Positions 39,532 to 49,794 of a stretch of 64,000 bases of DNA are shown here, one piece after another; position 1 is the stretch's first letter, and each line of letters opens with the position of its first letter. Under the pieces are notes generated by a model. That model was not told the origin of the DNA. It worked only from the letters and a program-made list of their open reading frames with translations, and searched no databases. The translations under genes were made by a program, and so were the position numbers. The stretch comes from Bacteroides neonati (lineage in GTDB: Bacteria; Bacteroidota; Bacteroidia; Bacteroidales; Bacteroidaceae), in the NCBI RefSeq assembly GCF_000499785.1, contig NZ_HG726021.1, forward strand, positions 461,023 through 525,022. Direction: 5' to 3'.

Positions 39532-39741
39532 ATCTATTGTTTTTAGTGATATATATTGAACAAATGAAACCTCTGTATGGTTTCAATATGTAAGTTGAAT
39601 AGCCTTTTTTTTCATAAACTGAAAGTTTTAATCAATTTATAGAAAAAAGATATAGAAAATTATCAATTAATAAACAAAAGTAAGTATATTTGCATTGTAA
39701 TATAACAAAAGGAAACTAATCAAGCTTAATAGAAAGACAAA

Positions 39742-40538
39742 ATGGCAAAAGAAATACCATTTACCAAAATGCACGGAGCGGGCAACGACTACATCTATGT
39801 AGACACGAGCCTCTATCCGATCGAAAATCCCGAAGAGGCAGCCATTCTTTGGAGTGCTCAGCATACCGGAATAGGGAGCGACGGACTGGTACTGATAGAG
39901 CCCTCGGAGTGTGCCGATTTTGCCATGCGAATCTTTAACGCAGATGGCTCGGAAGCCATGATGTGTGGAAACGCCAGCCGCTGCATCGGAAAATATCTTT
40001 ATGAACACGGATTAACGGTAAAAACAGAAATCTCACTGGAAACACGCTCGGGCATCAAGTGGTTAAAGCTGCAAACGAAAAACAACGAGGTGACCGCCGT
40101 TACAGTGGATATGGGCGAACCATCGGAGATTGCGGACGTAGATCTGGGAGTACCGGAGCAATCCACGTCTCCATGGGAAACCCTCATATAGTGCTCTTTG
40201 TCGAAGACATAGCGCAGGTAAACCTTGAAGACATCGGACCAAAACTGGAGAACCATCCGCTGTTTCCGCAACGAATTAACGTGGAGTTTGCCCAGATACT
40301 ACCCGACAACCAAATCCGCATGCGTGTATGGGAACGGGGATCGGGCATCACACAAGCCTGCGGAACCGGTGCTTGTGCTACTGCCGTGGCGGCAGCAGTA
40401 AGCCATCGGGCAGGACGGAAAACAGATATCGTTATGGATGGTGGTACTCTCACCATCGAATGGAACGAACAGAACGGACATGTATATATGACCGGACCGG
40501 CAACGAACGTATTTGAAGGGGTCATTCATTTAAAATAA
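39742..40538 (+). pseudogene. dapF: Diaminopimelate epimerase with frameshift
   Basis: DapF converts LL- to meso-diaminopimelate for lysine and peptidoglycan synthesis. The N-terminal part (39742 to about 40165) has [12 protein letters not shown] and catalytic Cys75 (MMCGNASRC); the C-terminal part (from about 40165, frame +1) has [11 protein letters not shown] and the second catalytic Cys (ACGTGACAT). They are in different frames: the span is 797 bases, not a multiple of three. The break lies near 40158-40168, in the segment before VSMGNPH; comparison with remembered Bacteroides DapF (QSTRVSMGNPH) suggests a loss of about 4 bases (or 1). dapL follows 7 bases after the stop. Since the enzyme is normally essential, a sequencing error or a second copy must be considered. 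Confidence 0.8.
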
Positions 40539-40545
40539 AAGCATT

Positions 40546-41778
40546 ATGGCATTAGTAAACGAACATTTCCTAAAACTACCGGGAAGCTATCTGTTCTCGG
40601 ACATCGCAAAAAAAATAAATACTTTCAAGATAACCCATCCGCAGAAAGAGATCATTCGCCTAGGTATTGGCGATGTAACACGTCCCCTGCCACCGGCTTG
40701 CATCGAAGCCATGCACAAAGCGGTAGAGGAGTTGGCTGATGCAAGCACCTTTCACGGATACGGTCCCGAACAGGGATACGACTTTTTAAGAGAGGCCATC
40801 ATTAAAAAGGATTACGCCACACGAGGCATCACCTTGGCGGTAAATGAGGTCTTTGTAAACGATGGGGCAAAAAGTGATACGGGCAACATCGGCGATATAC
40901 TGCGCCACGACAACAGTGTGGGAGTAACCGACCCCATCTATCCGGTCTACATCGACAGTAACGTTATGAGCGGACGATCGGGCGTACTCGACCCCAATAC
41001 AGGCAAGTGGAGCAACATCACCTATATGCCTTGTACAAGCGAGAATAACTTCATCCCCGAAATACCGAAAAAGCGCATTGATATCGTTTATCTGTGTTAC
41101 CCCAACAACCCTACCGGCACGACACTGACCAAAGCCGAATTGAAAAAATGGGTAGACTATGCACTTGCCAATGACACGCTGATTCTCTTTGATGCAGCCT
41201 ACGAGGCGTATATCCAAGAGCCGGACGTGCCCCACTCTATCTACGAAATAAAAGGAGCGAAGCGATGTGCCATCGAGTTTCGCAGCTTCTCGAAAACAGC
41301 CGGGTTTACAGGTGTACGCTGTGGCTATACCGTAGTGCCCAAAGAGCTTACAGCGGCTACACTGACAGGCGAACGGGTGTCATTAAACGCGCTGTGGAAC
41401 AGACGTCAATGTACCAAGTTCAACGGAGCATCGTACATCACACAGCGAGCAGCCGAGGCTATTTATTCGCCCGAGGGACAACAACAGATTCAGGAAACGA
41501 TCGACTATTACATGACCAACGCCCGCATCATGAGAGAAGGACTCGAGGAAGCGGGATTAGAAGTATATGGTGGCGTAAACGCTCCGTATATATGGGTTAA
41601 AACCCCAAAAAACACCCCTTCGTGGCGATTCTTCGAACAGATGCTCTACGAGGCCAATGTGGTAGGCACTCCCGGCGTAGGTTTCGGTCCAAGTGGTGAG
41701 GGATACATTCGTCTTACCGCCTTTGGCGAACGGGCTAATTGCATAGAAGCCATGCAACGCATCAAAAACTGGCTGTAA
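40546..41778 (+). CDS. dapL: LL-diaminopimelate aminotransferase
   Basis: A 410-residue class I/II PLP aminotransferase. It carries the DapL features: [65 protein letters not shown], and the PLP lysine in [15 protein letters not shown]. DapL makes LL-diaminopimelate from tetrahydrodipicolinate in one step; the product is the substrate of DapF, encoded just upstream, so the pair forms the end of the DAP pathway in this group. Confidence 0.93.
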   Translation: MALVNEHFLKLPGSYLFSDIAKKINTFKITHPQKEIIRLGIGDVTRPLPPACIEAMHKAVEELADASTFHGYGPEQGYDFLREAIIKKDYATRGITLAVNEVFVNDGAKSDTGNIGDILRHDNSVGVTDPIYPVYIDSNVMSGRSGVLDPNTGKWSNITYMPCTSENNFIPEIPKKRIDIVYLCYPNNPTGTTLTKAELKKWVDYALANDTLILFDAAYEAYIQEPDVPHSIYEIKGAKRCAIEFRSFSKTAGFTGVRCGYTVVPKELTAATLTGERVSLNALWNRRQCTKFNGASYITQRAAEAIYSPEGQQQIQETIDYYMTNARIMREGLEEAGLEVYGGVNAPYIWVKTPKNTPSWRFFEQMLYEANVVGTPGVGFGPSGEGYIRLTAFGERANCIEAMQRIKNWL

Positions 41779-41828
41779 AACAACATTTTATTATTATTTT
41801 CTAATTAATCGTATAGGTAAGAAAGACA

Positions 41829-42542
41829 ATGAAAACATCAATGAACAAAACACTAAAAGTAGCAGTAGTAGCCCTGTCGGCTCTGTTTGTACCCCTCATA
41901 GGCATGGCACAAGATACGTTCGAGGTATCGGTGGGAGCCGACGTGGTGAGCAAATACATCTGGCGCGGATTCGATCAAGGCTCGGGTGCTTCGATTCAAC
42001 CTACGTTAGGGATGGCTTATAAAGGATTCTCGCTAACAGCCTGGGGAAGCACCAGCATCACCGATCTGGAACCCAAAGAGATTGATATCACATTGGGATA
42101 CACCATCGGAGGGCTAAGCCTGAACGTAACGGATTATTGGTGGGCAGGCGAGAGTCAATCGTATGGAAATTATAAAAACAGCCACTACTTTGAAGGAGCT
42201 GCAAGCTACTATTTTGGCGAGAAATTGCCCTTAACCCTATCGGTAGCCACCATGTTTGCCGGAGGCGATAGAAACGAAGAGGGCAAGCAATGCTACTCGA
42301 CCTACTTTAGTGCGGAGTACGATATCGCCTGTCCGGCTGATATCACCCTGACCCCATCGATCGGTGCCACAACAGCCTCCTATCTTCACACCGGAGAGCA
42401 GGTAAAAGGGCTTACCGACCTATCACTCAAAGCCTCGAAGGAACTGAAGATAACCAACAGCTTCTCCCTGCCTATCTTTGTGCAAGTAACCGCATCACCG
42501 GTCAATGACAAGGTGTATATGGTATTCGGATTAACTATTTAA
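41829..42542 (+). CDS. Outer-membrane beta-barrel protein
   Basis: A 237-residue protein with a signal peptide (residues 1-27, ending GMAQD) and a barrel with alternating aromatic strands (SKYIWRGFDQGSGASIQPTLGMAYKGFSLTAWGS), ending in a typical final strand (VYMVFGLTI). It resembles the TorF/porin-like family placed near glnN in Bacteroides. Possibly involved in nitrogen source uptake; inference from position only. Confidence 0.75.
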   Translation: MKTSMNKTLKVAVVALSALFVPLIGMAQDTFEVSVGADVVSKYIWRGFDQGSGASIQPTLGMAYKGFSLTAWGSTSITDLEPKEIDITLGYTIGGLSLNVTDYWWAGESQSYGNYKNSHYFEGAASYYFGEKLPLTLSVATMFAGGDRNEEGKQCYSTYFSAEYDIACPADITLTPSIGATTASYLHTGEQVKGLTDLSLKASKELKITNSFSLPIFVQVTASPVNDKVYMVFGLTI

Positions 42543-42575
42543 CAATCGTATTAATAACCAATCATTTTAGGTATT

Positions 42576-44765
42576 ATGTCAAAACTTAGATTCAGAGTAG
42601 TAGAAGATGCTTTCAAGAAGAAAGCAGTCGAGGTGGTGACGCCTGCAGAACGTCCGTCGGAGTACTATGCCAAGTACGTATTCAACAAAGAAAAGATGTT
42701 CAAGTATCTGCCCAGCAAAGTATATGCGCAACTTATCGATGCCATTGACAACGGTGCCGCACTCGATCGCAGTATTGCCGATGAGGTAGCCGAGGGAATG
42801 AAGAAGTGGGCCATCGAGATGGGCGCTACTCATTATACCCACTGGTTTGCTCCGCTTACCGAAGGCACAGCCGAGAAGCACGATGCCTTTGTAGAGCACG
42901 ACGGTAAGGGAGGTATGATGGAGGAGTTTTCGGGCAAGCTACTGGTGCAGCAGGAACCCGATGCTTCGTCATTTCCTAACGGTGGTATTCGCAATACGTT
43001 CGAAGCACGCGGATATTCGGCATGGGACCCCTCATCGCCTGCCTTTCTGGTAGACGACACACTCTGTATTCCAACTATTTTCATAGCCTATACGGGCGAA
43101 TCGCTCGACTATAAAGCCCCCTTGCTGAAGGCACTTCGTGCTGTTGATAAAGCAGCGGTAGAGGTATGTCACTACTTCAACCCCGATGTGAAAAAAGTGG
43201 TGGTGTTTCTGGGTTGGGAACAGGAATATTTCTTGGTTGACAAAGGTTTGTATGCAGCACGCCCCGACCTTCTGATGACCGGACGCACGCTGATGGGACA
43301 CGACAGTGCCAAGAATCAGCAGTTGGACGATCATTATTTCGGCTCCATCCCCACCCGTGTGGCAGCCTTCATGAAAGACCTGGAGATCGAATCGCTTAAG
43401 CTGGGTATCCCTGTCAAAACGCGCCACAATGAGGTAGCACCCAATCAGTTTGAATTGGCACCCATCTACGAAGAGTGCAACTTGGCCAACGACCATAACC
43501 TGCTCATTATGTCGGTCATGCGCAAAGTGGCACGCCGTCATGGTTTCCGCGTATTGCTGCACGAGAAACCCTTCAAGGGCATCAACGGTAGCGGCAAGCA
43601 CAACAACTGGTCGATGGGAACCGATACGGGCATCCAACTCATGGGGCCGGGCAAAACAGCCGAAGACAACCTACGATTCGTAACTTTTGTGGTAAACACA
43701 CTGATGGCAGTGTACCGACACAACGGCTTGCTCAAAGCAAGCATATCGAGTGCTACCAACGCACACCGTTTGGGTGCCAACGAAGCTCCTCCGGCCATCA
43801 TCTCCTCGTTTCTGGGCAAGCAACTCTCTCGTGTATTGAAGCATATCGAAGAGAGCACAACCGACGACTTGGTAAGCCTCAGCGGCAAGCAAGGCATGAA
43901 GTTGGATATTCCACAAATACCCGAACTGCTGATCGACAATACCGACCGCAACCGCACCTCTCCTTTCGCCTTTACGGGCAATCGCTTTGAGTTTCGTGCC
44001 GTAGGATCGGGTGCCAACTGCGCTTGTGCCATGATCGCACTCAACAGTGCCGTAGCGGAACAGCTAATGAAGTTTAAGAAAGATGTAGATGCACGCATTG
44101 ACAAAGGCGAACCTAAACTGGCTGCCATTTTGGAAGTGATACGCGGCTACATTACCGAATGCAAAGCCATACATTTTGATGGAAACGGCTACAGCGACGA
44201 ATGGAAAGAGGAAGCTCTGAAGAGAGGATTGGATTGCGAAACAAGCGTACCGGTTATCTTCGACAACTACCTGAAACCGGAATCCATAGCCATGTTCGAA
44301 ACCACCGGCGTATTGAACCGCAAGGAGCTCGAAGCACGCAACGAAGTGAAATGGGAGATGTATACCAAAAAGATACAGATCGAAGCACGTGTACTGGGCG
44401 ATCTGGCGATGAATCACATCATTCCCGTAGCCACCCAGTACCAAACGGATCTGATTAACAATGTATACAAAATGAAGAAGCTCTTCGCAGAGGAGAAGGC
44501 CAACCAATTATCCTCCAAAAACCTGGAACTGATCGAGGAGATAGCCAACCGCACCACTTTCATCAAAGAGCATGTAGATGCTATGGTAGAGGCTCGCAAG
44601 ATAGCCAACCGCATCGAAAGTGAACGCGAGAAAGCCATTATCTACCACGACCAAATTGTACCGATGCTCGAAGATATTCGCTACCACATCGACAAACTGG
44701 AATTGATTGTAGACGATCAAATGTGGACATTGCCGAAATACAGAGAGCTTTTATTCATCCGATAA
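42576..44765 (+). CDS. glnN: Glutamine synthetase type III
   Basis: A 729-residue protein, the normal length of type III (GlnN), not type I (about 470). It has MGATHYTHWFAPLT, GGIRNTFEARGYSAWDPSSPAFL, KTRHNEVAPNQFELAPIYEECNLANDHN, the ATP and glutamate sites (HEKPFKGINGSGKHNNWSM), and RNRTSPFAFTGNRFEFRAVGS. It forms glutamine from glutamate and ammonia and is a major ammonia assimilation enzyme in Bacteroides. Confidence 0.96.
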   Translation: MSKLRFRVVEDAFKKKAVEVVTPAERPSEYYAKYVFNKEKMFKYLPSKVYAQLIDAIDNGAALDRSIADEVAEGMKKWAIEMGATHYTHWFAPLTEGTAEKHDAFVEHDGKGGMMEEFSGKLLVQQEPDASSFPNGGIRNTFEARGYSAWDPSSPAFLVDDTLCIPTIFIAYTGESLDYKAPLLKALRAVDKAAVEVCHYFNPDVKKVVVFLGWEQEYFLVDKGLYAARPDLLMTGRTLMGHDSAKNQQLDDHYFGSIPTRVAAFMKDLEIESLKLGIPVKTRHNEVAPNQFELAPIYEECNLANDHNLLIMSVMRKVARRHGFRVLLHEKPFKGINGSGKHNNWSMGTDTGIQLMGPGKTAEDNLRFVTFVVNTLMAVYRHNGLLKASISSATNAHRLGANEAPPAIISSFLGKQLSRVLKHIEESTTDDLVSLSGKQGMKLDIPQIPELLIDNTDRNRTSPFAFTGNRFEFRAVGSGANCACAMIALNSAVAEQLMKFKKDVDARIDKGEPKLAAILEVIRGYITECKAIHFDGNGYSDEWKEEALKRGLDCETSVPVIFDNYLKPESIAMFETTGVLNRKELEARNEVKWEMYTKKIQIEARVLGDLAMNHIIPVATQYQTDLINNVYKMKKLFAEEKANQLSSKNLELIEEIANRTTFIKEHVDAMVEARKIANRIESEREKAIIYHDQIVPMLEDIRYHIDKLELIVDDQMWTLPKYRELLFIR

Positions 44766-44838
44766 TGAATGGGATTTAGCAAAATTAGTATACCTTTGCC
44801 GCTTTATAGCTTCAAGTGTTTATTGTAAAATTCATTTT

Positions 44839-45828
44839 ATGAGTGAAGATATTATAAAACAGAAAGTACAGCGATGGATTGTTACCTTCGGAGTACTTAT
44901 CTTATGCGGCAAGTTTCTGGCATTCTACCTCACGAACTCAGTGGGTATACTAACCGACGCCATGGAGAGTATTGTCAACGTGGCGGCGGGCTTTATCAGC
45001 CTTTACAGTTTACGATGGGCGGCAAAGCCCAAAGACAAGGATCACCCCTTCGGTCATGGTAAAATGGAATTGATTTCTGCCTCGATCGAAGGGTTGCTTA
45101 TTTCCATTGCCGGCGGATTGATTGTGTACGAGGGCTTTCTTCGTCTGTTCGAACCGGCAACAATCGAGAAGTTGGATGTGGGTATTATCGTAGTAGCCGT
45201 AGCAGGAGCCATGAACTATATCATGGGCTGGTACAGCATCCGGATTGGCAAACGTCATCGCTCTATCGCCTTGGTAGCGGGAGGCAAACATCTGCAATCA
45301 GACACCTACTCGACCATCGGACTAGTGATCGGTTTATTATTGCTTTACTACACCAAGATTGCCTGGATTGATAGTGCATTGGCATTGATCTTCGGATCGA
45401 TCATTATCATTACGGGATTGGGTATTCTATACAAGACAATCACCAACCTGCTCGATAAGGCCGACGACGAATTGCTGCACGATATGGCACAGTGCATGGA
45501 GGAGCATCGACAAAAAGACTGGATCGATGTGCACAATACCAAAATTATAAAGTACGGAAGTTATTTGTATATTGACTGTGACTTGACACTACCTTGGTAT
45601 TATAATGTAGTCGAAAGCCACGATGCTTGTTGCAGTCTGCGATCTACACTCGTATCACGATTTTCGGAGCGGATACAGGTGTCCATTCACTCAGATCCGT
45701 GCAACAAACAGCATTGCGAACATTGCACGATAGACTCTTGTGCAACGCGGCAGTCCCCCTTCGTCTCGCTCGAAAACTTTAATCTATCACGCATTATCGA
45801 GAGCGACGAAGAGAGAAATGAGGACTAA
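44839..45828 (+). CDS. Cation diffusion facilitator family transporter
   Basis: A 329-residue CDF protein with five to six membrane helices. Motifs: NSVGILTDAMESIVN (first metal site, Asp40), HPFGHGKMELISA, and GGKHLQSDTYSTIG (second site, His and Asp). It exports divalent metals such as zinc or iron. The C-terminal cytoplasmic part has an unusual Cys/His run, CNKQHCEHCTIDSC. A TACCTTTG -7 element lies at 44791-44798. The 3' end overlaps the convergent gene by 4 bases. Confidence 0.9.
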   Translation: MSEDIIKQKVQRWIVTFGVLILCGKFLAFYLTNSVGILTDAMESIVNVAAGFISLYSLRWAAKPKDKDHPFGHGKMELISASIEGLLISIAGGLIVYEGFLRLFEPATIEKLDVGIIVVAVAGAMNYIMGWYSIRIGKRHRSIALVAGGKHLQSDTYSTIGLVIGLLLLYYTKIAWIDSALALIFGSIIIITGLGILYKTITNLLDKADDELLHDMAQCMEEHRQKDWIDVHNTKIIKYGSYLYIDCDLTLPWYYNVVESHDACCSLRSTLVSRFSERIQVSIHSDPCNKQHCEHCTIDSCATRQSPFVSLENFNLSRIIESDEERNED

Positions 45829-46397
45829 TCGGGGTCGATAATTTCGGCATCCTCAATATGGCCTTTTGAGGGATGAGCAGGACGCTTACGGGAGAACCGG
45901 AACCAGTTGACAAGCTCGGTAAGCGCATAGACAAGACAAGTAACCCCGATGATAATAAGCACTGTATGGCGTGCACTGACAGGATTAAACAAGGTGATAA
46001 GACCTGTGATAAGAATAAGAATAGGCAGCACATAGAATCCCGCCGGAACGGTAGACCAACGACGAGCCATAGATAATGCAGCAATTTGCTGAATACCACC
46101 CATCATAAGCAGAAAGCCCAACAGAAACATCAGTACGTTGGCAAAGAAATCGGGCATAGCCACAAGCCATAGACCAAACAGTAAACTCCCTATTCCCTCA
46201 ATAGGAAAACGAACCGACTTACCGGCAGAGGGCTTAACGGTGAAATAACCAATCAGTGAAATGATTCCCGGAATGAGGAACAATACACCAATGGTTATGG
46301 TAATATACTGGGTGGCCACATCGGGCCAGAACACAAGCACCAAGCCGATAATAAGCGAACAGATGGTGCGAACAAGCGAATAATTCATTGTTTTCAT
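45825..46397 (-). CDS. HdeD-like membrane protein (DUF308)
   Basis: A 190-residue protein with six predicted membrane helices (VRTICSLIIGLVLVFWPD, ITIGVLFLIPGIISLIGYF, IEGIGSLLFGLWLVAMPDFF, VLMFLLGFLLMMGGIQQI, VLPILILITGLITLF, VLIIIGVTCLVYALTELV) in the HdeD/DUF308 pattern. E. coli HdeD takes part in acid resistance; function here not shown. IS copy 1 sits 64 bases upstream of the start and could affect its promoter. Confidence 0.8.
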   Translation of the reverse strand: MKTMNYSLVRTICSLIIGLVLVFWPDVATQYITITIGVLFLIPGIISLIGYFTVKPSAGKSVRFPIEGIGSLLFGLWLVAMPDFFANVLMFLLGFLLMMGGIQQIAALSMARRWSTVPAGFYVLPILILITGLITLFNPVSARHTVLIIIGVTCLVYALTELVNWFRFSRKRPAHPSKGHIEDAEIIDPD

Positions 46398-46460
46398 AAC
46401 GTCTTATTTTATGGGAGAAACCCCTTTATAGTTTTGCGAATATACATATTTTTGTATAGA

Positions 46461-48047
46461 CCTTAAATCCGCAGTCATATTATTTTCAGAGAATCCAAAC
46501 ACTTGAGGATGAATAACATCCTCAAGGTTTGGTTATGTCACAAGATTCACCTAAATTAGTGCTACCAAACAAACCATAAAGGTACTTGTGCATATGACAA
46601 CAAAAATAGCCATAAAATCAGATAATATCACTCCTTTTGGGGGTATATTTTACGCAATGGATGAATTTTCTCGTTTAGGACTGAATTCCGTGATCGATAA
46701 ATCTTTAGGATTACGTTCTTCCTACGCCGGTTACCAATATAGCGAAATTATTTCGAGCCTATTTTGGATCTACTATTGCGGCGGTGACCACATCGAAGAT
46801 ATCGGCAAACACCTTGGCAAACATCTTGAATTACGCCCGGATACTGAAATCCCCAGTCCGGATACTTTATTGAGAGGCATAAAAGAACTCGCAGAATTGG
46901 ATATCCACTATACTTCCCAAAAAGGAGCAAGCTATGCTTTCAATAAGGCGGAACAGCTTAATAGTTTGATGCTCGATATGCTCCTTCAAACAGAACAACT
47001 CAAGCCAAACACGCTTTATAACTTGGACTTCGACCACCAGTTTATTCCCACAGAAAAGTATGACACTCAGTATTCTTACAAGAAAAAACGTGGTTATTTC
47101 CCCGGCACGGCAACTATTGGTGGTAACATTGTTGGTGTGGAAAATCGGGCCGCAAACGCAAATGTCCGTTTTCGTCAAGCGGATACGCTCCAACGGACTT
47201 TTCGTCGTTTGGCCGATAGGGGAATATTCATAGACCGTTGCCGGATGGACTGTGGTTCTTATTCGGAAGAGATTATCCGTATGACACATGGCTACTGCAA
47301 CAAGTTCTACATACGAGCCGGCAAATGTCAGTCTCTGTATGAAGAAATGACGAAAATCACAGATTGGAAAAAAGAAGAAATCAACTTCGAGAATTATGAA
47401 GTGACCTCCATACCTTTTACTTCCTTTTTGCAAGAAGAAAACTACCGACTTGTTATTCAAAGGCAAAAGCGTAAGGACAACCAATTGGACCTATTTGATG
47501 GTGAATACACCTATCGGTGCATCTTAACCAATGACCATGAAAGTTCTGAAAAAGACATTGTACTCTTCTACAATGCTCGTGGAGCCTGTGAAAGAACATT
47601 CGACATGATGAATAACGATTTCGGGTGGAGTCATCTTCCCTGTTCATTCCTCAAAGAGAATACAGTATTCCTGCTACTTACAGCCATGGCTAAAAACTTT
47701 TATGCTTACCTTATTGAGAAGGTTGCAGCCGTGTTTGAAGATATTGAACCGGTAAGCCGAGTCAAACGATTTATCTTTCGATTCATTACAGTTCCTGCGA
47801 AATGGGTAAAGACAGGCAGACAATGGGTACTCAATATTTATTCCGACAAACCATACAAGTTGCTTTGGAGTCCGTAAAAACAACTTTTCGTGGGATTACT
47901 TATGCCTTCAGCTAACTGGGGAAAGGGGAAGCTATGCCCTATAACCTGAAATCAAGGAGAAAAGCAGGGGGAAAAGCTACGAGTAGGAACTATTAGGTGA
48001 ATTAAATCGCTATTTGAATCAGTTATAAATTAGCTGCGGATTTGAGG
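46461..48047 (+). mobile_element. IS1380-like insertion sequence, copy 1
   Basis: A 1587-base element with imperfect terminal inverted repeats CCTTAAATCCGCAG (left) and CTGCGGATTTGAGG (right), identical over all I compared to copy 2 at 59843-61429. A subterminal hairpin CTTGAGGATG/CATCCTCAAG (46502-46511 with 46517-46526) precedes the transposase gene and may shield it from outside transcription. Flanks read TATAGA on both sides, a possible target duplication. It lies between two leftward genes and interrupts neither. Confidence 0.93.
46588..47877 (+). CDS. IS1380-like transposase, copy 1
   Basis: A 429-residue DDE transposase. Candidate catalytic residues: Asp147 (NLDFDHQFIP), Asp221 (CRMDCGSY) and Glu335 (GACERTFDMMNND). 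The Y-x(2)-R-x(3)-E-like region NARGACERTFDMM supports the IS4/IS1380 superfamily. Start could also be the ATG at 46594. Confidence 0.93.
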   Translation: MHMTTKIAIKSDNITPFGGIFYAMDEFSRLGLNSVIDKSLGLRSSYAGYQYSEIISSLFWIYYCGGDHIEDIGKHLGKHLELRPDTEIPSPDTLLRGIKELAELDIHYTSQKGASYAFNKAEQLNSLMLDMLLQTEQLKPNTLYNLDFDHQFIPTEKYDTQYSYKKKRGYFPGTATIGGNIVGVENRAANANVRFRQADTLQRTFRRLADRGIFIDRCRMDCGSYSEEIIRMTHGYCNKFYIRAGKCQSLYEEMTKITDWKKEEINFENYEVTSIPFTSFLQEENYRLVIQRQKRKDNQLDLFDGEYTYRCILTNDHESSEKDIVLFYNARGACERTFDMMNNDFGWSHLPCSFLKENTVFLLLTAMAKNFYAYLIEKVAAVFEDIEPVSRVKRFIFRFITVPAKWVKTGRQWVLNIYSDKPYKLLWSP

Positions 48048-48061
48048 TATAGATATAAAAG

Positions 48062-48097
48062 AAACCCATCATCTTTCATTCGAAAGTCAATGGGTTT
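48062..48097 (-). terminator. Terminator on the minus strand
   Basis: Stem AAACCCAT/ATGGGTTT (48062-48069, 48090-48097) with an inner CTTTC/GAAAG stem. On the minus strand it is followed by a T-rich stretch, so it ends the small membrane protein gene. Confidence 0.7.
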
Positions 48098-48148
48098 GCT
48101 TCAAACAATACCTATCTTTTAAACTTTTACCTCAAATAATACGCACGA

Positions 48149-48253
48149 TTAGGAAATCCAGGCGCTCATGTCTTCGGCTATAAAAAGCCAATAAAGCAAT
48201 AACAAACTAAGAATAACTGCACCGATAAACACTAATACTTTTCTCTGTTTCAT
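48149..48253 (-). CDS. Small single-span membrane protein (34 residues)
   Basis: MKQRKVLVFIGAVILSLLLLYWLFIAEDMSAWIS: positive N-terminus and one membrane helix. A longer frame exists but its added N-terminal part overlaps the divergent trp leader. A terminator sits 50 bases downstream. Divergent to trp. Confidence 0.5.
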   Translation of the reverse strand: MKQRKVLVFIGAVILSLLLLYWLFIAEDMSAWIS

Positions 48254-48350
48254 ATGATTTTTGTTGTTAGTAATTCGATTATATGTATATATAAACAGCA
48301 AAGCAGCTAAAAAGTTTTCAAATAAAAAAGATAAAAAAAGAACGAAAAGA

Positions 48351-48381
48351 CTTGCTGTTTCAAACAAAGTGCTTATATTTG
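48351..48381 (+). promoter_or_regulatory. trp operon promoter
   Basis: TTG at 48352-48354 and TATATTTG at 48374-48381, 19 bases apart, directly upstream of the leader peptide start at 48406. Confidence 0.75.
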
Positions 48382-48405
48382 CCGTCGTTAAACAACAACA
48401 AGACA

Positions 48406-48465
48406 ATGAGAAATCTATTAGTAAATACATATTGGTGGCGCTCTTTACAACTCCTACAGTCGTAA
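48406..48465 (+). CDS. trpL: trp leader peptide with tandem Trp codons
   Basis: A 19-codon frame, MRNLLVNTYWWRSLQLLQS, with adjacent Trp codons at 48433-48438, followed 46 bases later by a strong terminator hairpin and then trpB. This is the classic leader-peptide attenuator: a ribosome stalled at the Trp codons when Trp-tRNA is short would prevent the terminator from forming. Confidence 0.8.
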   Translation: MRNLLVNTYWWRSLQLLQS

Positions 48466-48511
48466 GGGAGCAGTGCTCGTGTATATATACTAACTAAAGA
48501 TATAAAACAAG

Positions 48512-48546
48512 AAAGAGCCCTGTCGCATCCTGCGACAGGGCTCTTT
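48512..48546 (+). terminator. trp attenuator terminator
   Basis: A perfect 16-bp stem (48512-48527 with 48531-48546, core GAGCCCTGTCGCA) and a 3-base loop, 46 bases after the leader peptide stop and 44 bases before trpB. A competing antiterminator is plausible from CTCC/GGGAG pairing upstream but I did not resolve it. Confidence 0.8.
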
Positions 48547-48590
48547 CCGTTATGTTACATCGCAAAATAAATTAAAAATCATACAGCATC

Positions 48591-49790
48591 ATGAAAAGTT
48601 ATCAAGCAAAAGAAAAGAGTTATCAGGCAGACGAGAATGGTTATTACGGAGAGTTTGGGGGAGCTTATATCCCCGAAATATTGCATAAATGTGTAGAGGA
48701 ACTTAGAAGTACCTACCTGGATGTACTCGCCAGTGAGGATTTTCAACAGGAGTTTAATCAACTATTGCGTGACTATGTGGGACGCCCCTCGCCCCTATAT
48801 CCGGCACATAGGCTTTCGGAGAAATACGGTTGCCGTATGTACCTCAAACGCGAAGACCTGAATCATACCGGCGCACACAAAATAAACAACACCATCGGGC
48901 AGATACTGTTGGCACGACGCATGGGTAAGACACGCATCATAGCCGAAACAGGTGCCGGACAACATGGGGTAGCCACGGCAACGGTTTGTGCATTGATGAA
49001 CATGGAGTGCATCGTATACATGGGGCAAACCGATGTAGAACGACAACACATCAACGTAGAGAAGATGAAAATGTTGGGAGCAACAGTAGTTCCCGTAACT
49101 TCGGGCAATATGACTCTCAAAGATGCCACCAACGAAGCCATTCGCGACTGGTGCTGCCATCCGGCAGATACGTTCTACATCATCGGATCGACCGTAGGAC
49201 CACATCCCTATCCCGACATGGTAGCCCGCCTGCAATCGGTTATCAGCGAAGAGATCAAAAAACAACTACTTGAAAAAGAAGGACGCGACTACCCCGACTA
49301 CCTGATTGCTTGCGTAGGCGGAGGAAGCAATGCGGCAGGAACCATCTACCACCACCTGGACGACGAACGCGTACGCATCGTACTGGCCGAAGCGGGTGGC
49401 AAAGGGATAGAAACGGGTATGACCGCAGCTACCATTCAATTGGGCAAGATGGGGATTATTCACGGTGCACGTACGTTTGTAATGCAAAACGAAGACGGAC
49501 AAATCGAAGAGCCCTACTCCATCTCGGCAGGATTGGACTATCCGGGTATCGGTCCGCTACACGCCAACTTGGCAGCCCAACAACGGGCAACTGTACTGGC
49601 TGTGAACGATGATGAAGCCATAGCTGCCGCCTACGAACTGACCAAACTCGAAGGTATCATCCCTGCACTCGAATCGGCTCATGCACTGGGTGCATTGAAT
49701 AAACTCACCTTCAAGCCCGACGATGTGGTGGTACTCACCGTATCGGGACGCGGAGACAAGGATATTGAAACTTATCTTTTAAACAACTAA
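48591..49790 (+). CDS. trpB: Tryptophan synthase beta subunit
   Basis: A 399-residue TrpB. PLP lysine is Lys97 in [19 protein letters not shown] and VGGGSNAAG bind PLP phosphate. The enzyme joins indole and serine. First structural gene of the operon behind the attenuator. The order B-E-G-D-C-F-A is the Bacteroides order. Confidence 0.96.
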   Translation: MKSYQAKEKSYQADENGYYGEFGGAYIPEILHKCVEELRSTYLDVLASEDFQQEFNQLLRDYVGRPSPLYPAHRLSEKYGCRMYLKREDLNHTGAHKINNTIGQILLARRMGKTRIIAETGAGQHGVATATVCALMNMECIVYMGQTDVERQHINVEKMKMLGATVVPVTSGNMTLKDATNEAIRDWCCHPADTFYIIGSTVGPHPYPDMVARLQSVISEEIKKQLLEKEGRDYPDYLIACVGGGSNAAGTIYHHLDDERVRIVLAEAGGKGIETGMTAATIQLGKMGIIHGARTFVMQNEDGQIEEPYSISAGLDYPGIGPLHANLAAQQRATVLAVNDDEAIAAAYELTKLEGIIPALESAHALGALNKLTFKPDDVVVLTVSGRGDKDIETYLLNN

Positions 49791-49794
49791 AAGG

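Noticed and set aside
43032..43637. Long minus-strand frames inside glnN and trp genes
   Set aside because: They are shadows in the codon pattern of well-known genes on the opposite strand.
48149..48430. Longer form (93 residues) of the small membrane protein
   Set aside because: It would start inside the trp leader region; the ATG at 48253 gives a natural short membrane protein.
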